Of a DNA stretch of 64,000 bases, positions 57,253 to 64,000 are shown one piece after another (within the stretch, counting starts at the first letter, position 1; each line of letters opens with the position of its first letter). The DNA lies in the NCBI GenBank assembly GCA_910589415.1, contig OU342634.1, positions 42,524,723 to 42,588,722 on the forward strand, given 5' to 3'. The DNA comes from Malachius bipustulatus. Taxonomy: Eukaryota > Arthropoda > Insecta > Coleoptera > Melyridae. The notes under the pieces were generated by a model. The model had not been told where the DNA came from and did no database searches. It saw nothing but the letters and a program-made list of their open reading frames with translations. The translations under genes were made by a program, and so were the position numbers.

Positions 57253-59127
57253 ACGTCCCTAAAGTTGGAAGAGCAGGGTCAGCAGAACATAAATTTTATA
57301 AAACCACAATTAGACGCTAATTAAACGCTAATTAAATGCACTAATTAAAATTTTAATGCTCCATTTTTTCTAAGAAAAACGACATGTTCTGCCAGCTTTA
57401 GATAAAGCTAGCAGAATATGAGTTCAAAAATGCCTGAACAAGCATGATATCCATGTCAAAATGCTCGAACAATTAAACGCTAATTAAGTGCACTAATTAA
57501 AAATTTTGAAAATTTGTAGCATTTTTAAGTTTTGAAGAATTCCGAAGTTTATAAGTTCCCTAGTTTCGAAATTTTAAAAATTCTGCGAAGTTATGAAATT
57601 TTAAGTTAGGAGATTTTAAAGTTTTGGTCACTTTGGAATGTAGCTCCGGAAATTTTGAAGTTTTTGAATTTTTAAAGCTCTGGTCGTTTTTGAATTTTAG
57701 GAATTTCTATGTTTCATGATTTTGGAGTTTTAAGCATTTTTTAAGTTGCGAAGTTTGAAATGTTTTAAGTTCTGGAGATTCGAAAATTTTGAGTATCTGG
57801 AATTTTGAAGTCCTCAACCGGAAGTTTTCAGAATTCTAGTGCCTCCGGCATTTTTGGAAATTTTTCAAGTTTTGAAATTTCTAAATTTTCAAGTTTGATT
57901 TTGTAGTTTTGAAGAATTTTTCAGTTCAGAATTTTCTGAATTTTTTGTTTTCTAATTTTTTTAAGTTTTGAAGTTAAGAAACAATTTAAAGATTTACAGC
58001 TTAGGAACTCCAAAAAATTTGTTTTAAATGTATGGGAGTTTGAAAATTTTCGAAAGTTCTGGGAATTTTGCGATTAATGCAATTTTGAAGTTTGGAAAAC
58101 GTAGAGAATTTCATGGTTTTGAAGAATTTGTAAAACTTTCAAGTTTTGAACTTTTTATAGTTATAAAATGTTTGACATTTCGGAAATTTAGAAAATTTTG
58201 GATAATTTCAAAATTTAAAAGCTTAGAAGCGAGCTTAGAAGTTTCGCCAATTCCAACGATGTGATAAATTTTTTTACGAATTTTAAAGTTTAGGCTCCCC
58301 CAAAGAAAATTTCTTTCTATAAAAAAAAATATTTTTGCCTGATACCTTCAACATTTTTTTGGAAAAGGGCTGGGTGCCGAATTTAATTTTGCCCCGCGCC
58401 CCAAAAAGCTTTGACCGCCTCTGTTTGGTACGGTCTTTGACAGTATTTTTCTTATTATTATTGCAGGAAATTTCATGTTCATTGAGGTAGAAAACGCTGA
58501 CTTACGTAAAGACGTCAAGCTGGAAACTATTCCACAATCTTTTTCAATAATCAAAATTTTCGAATCTCCAGAACTTCCAGAACTTAAAACATTTTAAACT
58601 TCGCAACTTCAAAAATGCTTAAAACTTAGAACTCCAAAATCATTTTAGAAATTCCTAAAATTCAAAAACGACCAGAGCTTCAAAAACTTCAAAATTTCCG
58701 GAACTAGAGACCATTATATAAATATTAAGTCTATAAAACTTAACATTCCAAAGTGACCAAGACTTTAAAATCTCCTACCTAACTAAAAATTTCATAACTT
58801 CTCAGAATTTTTAAAATTCCGAAACTCGGCAACTTCGGAATTCTTCAAAACTTAAAAATACTACAAATTTTCAAAATTTTTAATTAGTGCACTTAATTAG
58901 CGTTTAATTGTTCGAGCATTTTGACATGGATATCATGCTGATTCAGGCATTTTTGAACTCATGTTCTGCTAGCTTTATCTAAAGCTGGCAGAACATGTCG
59001 TTTTTCTTAGAAAAAATGGAGCATTAAAATTTTTATTAGTGCATTTAATTAGCGTTTAATTAGCGTCTAATTGTGGTTTTATAAAATTTATGTTCTGCTG
59101 ACCCTGCTCTTCCAACTTTAGGGACGT
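57253..59127. mobile_element. Fold-back element with 9-bp target duplication (FB/MULE-like)
   Basis: It starts ACGTCCCTAAAGTTGGAAGA (57253) and ends with the reverse complement (59127). The flanks carry a perfect TACTAAGTC duplication at 57244-57252 and 59128-59136. The arms pair over about 540-580 bp (57253-57793 with 58550-59127). They consist of an outer part with repeated CGCTAATTAA units and an inner part of degenerate short repeats around GAAGTTTTGAATTTT. The middle (57794-58549) continues the repeats on one side and holds a short unrelated-looking segment (about 58270-58550) with a 68-residue minus-strand ORF of no recognised family. Drosophila FB elements, which are Mutator-related, have the same plan: long arms of short repeats and 9-bp duplications. 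No transposase is present. Confidence 0.85.
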
Positions 59128-59136
59128 TACTAAGTC
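59128..59136 (+). repeat. Target-site duplication, right copy
   Basis: TACTAAGTC, identical to 57244-57252. Confidence 0.88.
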
Positions 59137-61895
59137 CAAATCGTTCTGAGAGAACTGCATGCTCTTCTTAAATATGCTGTAGGAATTTACTTAAGTAATT
59201 TATTTTACATTTCTGGAAGACATTTATTCTACTGTAAACACAGATCCCGTCGACTCTCTTACCCTCAGTTTAATTTGACGTCAGATCATTCTGACCTCTT
59301 AAGCCAGTAGACCAATCCATTGACGTTTAGCTGTTACCCCCAAAAAGAAAGTACTTTCTTTTGATATTTTGCACTCAATTCAAAATCTTCTCCCAAGCGA
59401 GAAATTAGTTTTTTCGATGTATATGATGTCATATACATCCGTTTGGTACAGCGGGTGAGGGTGGGGGTGGTTCTTGTGTGCAAACGGATGTCTCCCTCAA
59501 AATCAAACAACTTTTGTCCCAAACTTTTCTTCGGAGAATGTTGCCCCTCCCCAATAATTCCGAAAATAGATTAAATATGGATCACTCGGCATAATTTGAC
59601 TGGGCCACTATACATAGAGATATCCGAGACAAATCCATGCACCGTCGCTATCAGATTTATCGTTGATTTGATTTGATAAAAAAATTCAAATTTGAAACTT
59701 TACAATTTACTACAAAGAAAGTGTGAGAGGATAATAAAGTGGATTTTATATGTTAAAAATTTTCCATATTATGTGTTGCGGATATCTTTAATCCTGTTAT
59801 TTAGCTAAATAAATAGAGTGCATATCGTTTCCAGGCTGCATGAGGATAGAAATTCTGATCCTTGAGAAATCCAGGCTCTTCGACAAGTTCCGCTAAGGCA
59901 TGTGACGCGAGCTCCGGAGGGCCTACACGGAATAATAAATAAACTTTTTATTAGTTGTATATTTGGGAAGGATAAAGAACACATTTTTATGACAGCAGTA
60001 AAATTGCCGAGGGCGTGTGCAGAACGTCGAATCAAGAAAAAAAAATCTCGAAAATTTCACAACTAATGTACTTTGTCGTTACTTAGGACGAAGTAGTCAA
60101 AACTTAAAATGTCATTACGGGAAATCCCTCCTCGTGTCGGCTTTAGCATGGCCGGCACGAACGCGAGCGTGGCTCCTTTCCCCTCTCCTCCTATTTTCTC
60201 CTTCCCCTTTTCCACCCTCGAGGCTTCGCCACTTTACGGACGTAGAATTTTAGCAACCGCAGCGAACTATTTGTGTTTCGGGCACATAATAAATTTAATC
60301 TTTTGGTCCTTCCAAACAATTCACAGTATTTCCAGCTTTAGGTGAAAAAGTTTCGCCCCGTCTACTAATATATAGACCACCGGAGAGATTTAAGGGTAAA
60401 TCTTCGCGTGGAGGTTACCAATGGAATCTGATCCGAAGGTTTGGAAGCTGCCCAGAACATTGGACACAAACGAGGGTATTCAAAATAATGATGTATCTAT
60501 TCTTATAAACTCGTATTAGGACTTGTGGAGCTTATGATGATTAAGCGTCTCTTTATTTGGTATACAGAGTGATCAATATTACGAGTAGTAGGCTATGAAA
60601 AATGCTATTTCTTATTTAAGTAGAAAAAATATTATGTTAAAAATAAACTTAAATGTATTGCTGTATTTTGAAAATGCCGCGATTGGTATATTTGATATCT
60701 GTAGTAGCCTAAATATTAAAAATTAATTTTTCCCGCACATTCTCATTATGAAAGCGTATACAAATTGGAATTTTTTTAATGCTAAATAACTTCCAATAAT
60801 ACGAATAAAGGAATCTAAAACCAAATCAGCCCCTCATTAACGGTCGTATAGAAATGTATTTCAATAAATACATGAATTCTACTTGGAATTTTAAAACACC
60901 CTGGTGTATTTTCTCGTGTAATAACAAGCCTAATTTTAAGCTTTCAATTATCAAAGCTTAAGTAGAGGGAATTGAAAGCAAATTGAATACTACGCGCAGA
61001 TGATGTTTTTTTTAATCCAAAATATTTCTCCATATTATAAGAAAATTACTCATATAATTTTATATTAAAAAACATCATCTTAGGACTGGCATGTTTCGAA
61101 GAGAGTTTGAAACGATATATTTTTCATTTTACGTCATCTCATTTCCTGAAATCAAATGTAAGCCTTGGTAAATGTCGTAAATTAATTTTTCAATTTTTCA
61201 GGCAGCATGTTCCTGCAAAGAATAATAACAGGGAAGCTGCTTGTAAATCCTGTTCGTTTCCGAGTTAAAAATACATATTATATATAGCAATTTATTACAC
61301 CCAACTTGCAGATCCATTTATTTTTCCAAGATCTTAATAAGAATTTGCATTTCCGATGCAACGGAGACCGTCTTGAAGATACGTGCCGCGTTTTCTTTCA
61401 TCTCGGGGACTTCAAATTTCTCGCTTTGAAACTCGATTTCATTATTAAAACTTCAAACAGGAGAAATTCATTGGCTATTCCTACCAGGTGTATTCCCTTT
61501 CGCGACTTTTTTGCTTTGTCTTACGATTCTTCTTTCACCTGTGAAGTTGATACGAATGAAATATTGCATTCGAGATGGAGAATTCCTCCAGTATATTGAT
61601 TATCTCTCCCTTTATGAATAATTAATTACTAAAGTCTATGCATTCGAAATATAATTAAAATAAGTTTGCTTTGGGAAATACTTCCCCTTCATTGCATAGG
61701 TATTCAAAATAAATCAAAAATGAAATCAGTTTTTTTTTTAAGACAACTAGAATCTCTTATCCGGCTGAAAAAAGAGGACGAGGAAATACTACTGTTTTAA
61801 TTAGTCCAGGTGTTGCTTCATTTACAGCTACAAAAGATCCAATCAGGAATAAAGTTTACTATGATTTAATTGAGTTCTATCCTGGATATTTATAC
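59137..61895. other. Intergenic sequence
   Basis: No gene recognised. A GC-richer stretch at 60110-60250 and a less AT-rich block at 61190-61600 (with ATTTGCAT at 61343-61350) stand out from the background and may be regulatory. The ORFs there show no similarity. Confidence 0.35.
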
Positions 61896-62290
61896 TATAC
61901 AGGGTGAGTCATTTCAATCTTCGGACCCGGATATCTCTGTTGGTAAGCCAGCCAGAACAAAAAAATTGTGCAGACAAAGTTGTTCAAGACAATGGGGGTC
62001 ATCTGGCTGTACTGACGACTTTGACCTTTTCATGGACCAATTTCATGGTCATTTGAAGGTGAAGGTTGTTGCTTAAATAGGATACGCTGTATATTTTTGT
62101 TTTTTCATATTTCCCGAGAAAATCCAATAAGAATGGGTTTTACAGTTGCAGTCTAAAGTGAGTAGGTTATGAGTTATTAACAACTGAAAAACGCAGTTTC
62201 TCATTTTAAAAGCAGTGTACATCGGAAACGGCGTGTGAATTAAATTTTTATACAGGGTGATTTAAAATCTGGTAATTTTGTTCCCTCTGT
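61896..62290. repeat. Fragments of mariner-type element ends
   Basis: TATACAGGGTGAGTCATTTC at 61897 and TATACAGGGTGATTTAAAAT near 62252 are outward-type termini of the same class as the other CAGGGTG elements. The second resembles the motif near 2304. No paired arms were identified. Confidence 0.45.
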
Positions 62291-62304
62291 ATTAAAACAC
62301 AAAC

Positions 62305-63000
62305 AATGCAGATCTCCCACATTCTATACGGGCTCAGACTTCAACTTCAACTGGATCTAAATCTTTTGTTACCCATGAGCCAAGATATTTTAATTTGGTA
62401 ACATTTTCTATCGATTTATGATAGATTATTATGCGTATATTTTCCTGCGTATTCGGGTTCTTGCTTATTACCATTGTTTTTGTTTTTTGAGTATTGATCT
62501 TCACCCCCAATGTATTACCTTTGTTCGTAATTGCATCTATAAGTTTTTGTAACCTTTTTGGCTGCCTGCTAGGATGACGGTATCATCAGCATACCTTATG
62601 TTGTTAACGATTTTTCCATTTACTTTGATACCTTCTTTGATGTTCTCTAATGCATTTTGAAAAGCCCTTTCAGAGTAGAGGTTGAAGAGGAGAGAAGATA
62701 GAACGCATCCTTGTCGTACTCCTAGCTTTATATGGACATCCGTAGTAGTCTTTTTGCATATTGATCGATGCCGATTGTTCCCAGCAGTATAGATTTTTAA
62801 GAAGAGTGATGCCCTTGTAAGCCAATACTTGGTCATGCATAAGATTGATAAGTTCGGTATGTTTAACTTTTTTGAAGGCCTTTTCATAATCAACAAATCA
62901 GCGAAAAACATCGTACGACTGATCTCTGCATTTTTGGAGCAGAATCTGAAACGCGCTTCTCTATAGTACCAAGCCCCTGATGGAGGCCAAACTGTTCATC
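62305..63000 (-). pseudogene. LINE endonuclease/reverse transcriptase fragment (RTE-like)
   Basis: Minus-strand pieces in order: FGLHQGLGT near 62975; a central region with GVRQGCVLSSLLFNLYSE and the catalytic RYADDTVIL (in the frame 62911-62537); and TKLKYLGSWVTKDLDP near 62400-62350. Frame breaks separate the three, and both ends of the element are missing. The wording is typical of abundant arthropod endonuclease-RT elements; the clade assignment is tentative. Confidence 0.82.
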
Positions 63001-63030
63001 ACCTGTGTTTTACTTACACTTTATTATATG

Positions 63031-63745
63031 ATACAGGTGTCCCGTAAATAGCATGCAATACTGAAACAGCAGATTATATTTTCAAAAATTTGAAAAAAAG
63101 TTCCTATAAAAATAGGTCGAGAAATACTTCCTAAGGGGGCTACAGCCCCCAAAAGGGGAGCCCTTGAAGATATTTTTTATTAATTATCTCCAAAATCGTT
63201 CAAGATAGAAAAGTGAAATTTTGGGAATCTATCAAGCTTTTTATGGTCAATAAGATGCAATTACGACAATTTTAAAATTTCCATTAAGGAGGGTCAGATA
63301 GGTAGGGAGTGAGGTTAAAACCACCATAAATTTTTTTGTTCGTACCTCGTGCCAGGATTTGATATCAGATTATGAAATGTTGAAGTTTTTACACAAAAAA
63401 GGTCATCTTGTTAAATTTCGATACCATGCACCGTTTTCGCTTAAAATCGATTTGAAAATTACCTTACATGACATAAAAATTCATGATGAAACACGACTAG
63501 AGAAAAAGTTTCAGGTCAGTTTTTTTTTCACTTGAGCAACTGCTCAAAATGATTTCCATTTTGGTCAACGCATAATCGGGCCCGACCAAAAAATTTAGAT
63601 GCCCCCAAAAATAAAAGTCTAGAGGGTTTAAGTCGGCAGATTGGGCTGCCGAGCTACGCGCCCATTACGACCGATCCACCGATCGGGAAAGTTGTCATTC
63701 AGCGATTGTCTTAATTTTGAAGTAAAACTTAATTTCACTTCACGA
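63031..63745 (-). mobile_element. Internally deleted mariner-superfamily element
   Basis: It starts ATACAGGTGTCCCGTAAATA (63031), directly beside the LINE fragment. About 490 bp of terminal-type AT-rich sequence follow, then transposase remains (63528-63745, minus strand). The other terminus is not visible before the window ends its useful signal. Confidence 0.65.
63528..63745 (-). pseudogene. Transposase C-terminal remnant, mariner superfamily
   Basis: FPDRWIGRNGRVA and then, in a shifted frame, SADLNPLDFYFWGHL (third catalytic acid region), and finally RLCVDQNGNHFEQLLK with a stop at 63530-63528. The stretch between the catalytic motif and the C-terminus is deleted. Related to, but distinct from, the transposase at 3924-4990. 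Confidence 0.72.
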
Positions 63746-64000
63746 GGAATGACTGGGTCTCTCTAGGCTTTTCCTAAGTGTTGGTAGTGACAGTCACCAA
63801 AATAGATGTCGCTGCTCTCAGGTGATAGAGAAAAGGCTCAACGGTAATCAGGGACGGTAATCAACGCGAAGGGGTTGATGTCCATTTTATTTATTTTTTG
63901 TTATTGTCATATGAACATTTTTTTAGCCTGTTTGCCGATTTAAGAAGTTATTTCATTTTTAGAGGAATTTAATTCTAAAACGGTTTATTTCTCCTATTAT
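63746..64000. other. Window end, no recognised feature
   Basis: Short AT-rich sequence; no ORF or repeat assigned. Confidence 0.4.

Noticed and set aside
58028..58264. 78-residue ORF in the fold-back element
   Set aside because: A product of the degenerate GAAGTTTTGAATTT repeats; low-complexity translation.
1..64000. CRISPR arrays, bacterial operons or ribosomal RNA genes
   Set aside because: No regularly spaced direct repeats, no Shine-Dalgarno-led gene strings and no rRNA signatures; the split genes show this is eukaryotic nuclear DNA.

Overview
This is a stretch of nuclear DNA from an insect. The base composition is AT-rich, the genes are split by introns with ordinary GT-AG boundaries, and much of the space between and inside genes is filled by insect-type transposons (long-inverted-repeat mariner relatives, tRNA-derived SINEs, jockey- and RTE-like LINEs, BEL/Pao elements). 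A beetle is my best guess, from the style of the repeats, but the sequence does not settle the order.

Three genes look real. (1) CLASRP, the CLK4-associating serine/arginine-rich splicing protein, lies on the minus strand. Twelve coding exons between 17117 and 6040 join in phase into an 814-residue protein. (2) A proton-coupled amino acid transporter of the SLC36 family lies on the plus strand. Five firmly placed coding exons (27131-39281) and one predicted first exon (24517-24567) give 483 residues. (3) A single-exon 544-residue protein of unknown function lies at 46379-48013 and has a poly(A) signal just downstream. It carries an internally duplicated helical domain and a duplicated CxCP-PFEY tail. 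CLASRP and SLC36 are divergently placed about 7.4 kb apart. A fourth, damaged coding stretch (7455-8203, plus strand, intronless, two overlapping frames) is nested in the last CLASRP intron.

Layout: 1-5.6 kb repeats, including a 2.2 kb mariner-type element with ~430 bp inverted repeats and a DD41D transposase broken near its C-terminus; 6.0-17.1 kb CLASRP with a SINE, a 754 bp palindrome and a possible solo LTR in its introns; 17.1-24.5 kb intergenic with palindromic elements; 24.5-39.4 kb SLC36, whose introns hold another SINE, a 1.2 kb palindrome, a truncated LINE and four or five small fold-back elements; 41.5-44.5 kb a fold-back cluster around a BEL/Pao integrase remnant; 46.4-48.0 kb the orphan gene; 50.6-53.9 kb a second BEL/Pao remnant (gag to RT) with a TTAA-flanked element inserted at its gag end; 54.0-55.3 kb LTR-like and LINE pieces; 55.4-57.2 kb TE-poor sequence that may be regulatory; 57.25-59.13 kb a fold-back element; 59.1-64 kb intergenic with LINE and mariner fragments.

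The most unusual items are a nearly canonical type I hammerhead ribozyme at 44019-44078 whose only core deviation is at position 16.1; a fold-back element at 57253-59127 with a perfect 9-bp target duplication and arms of short repeats, the architecture of Drosophila FB elements; and two SINEs that share one tail but have different tRNA-type heads, each with a visible target-site duplication.
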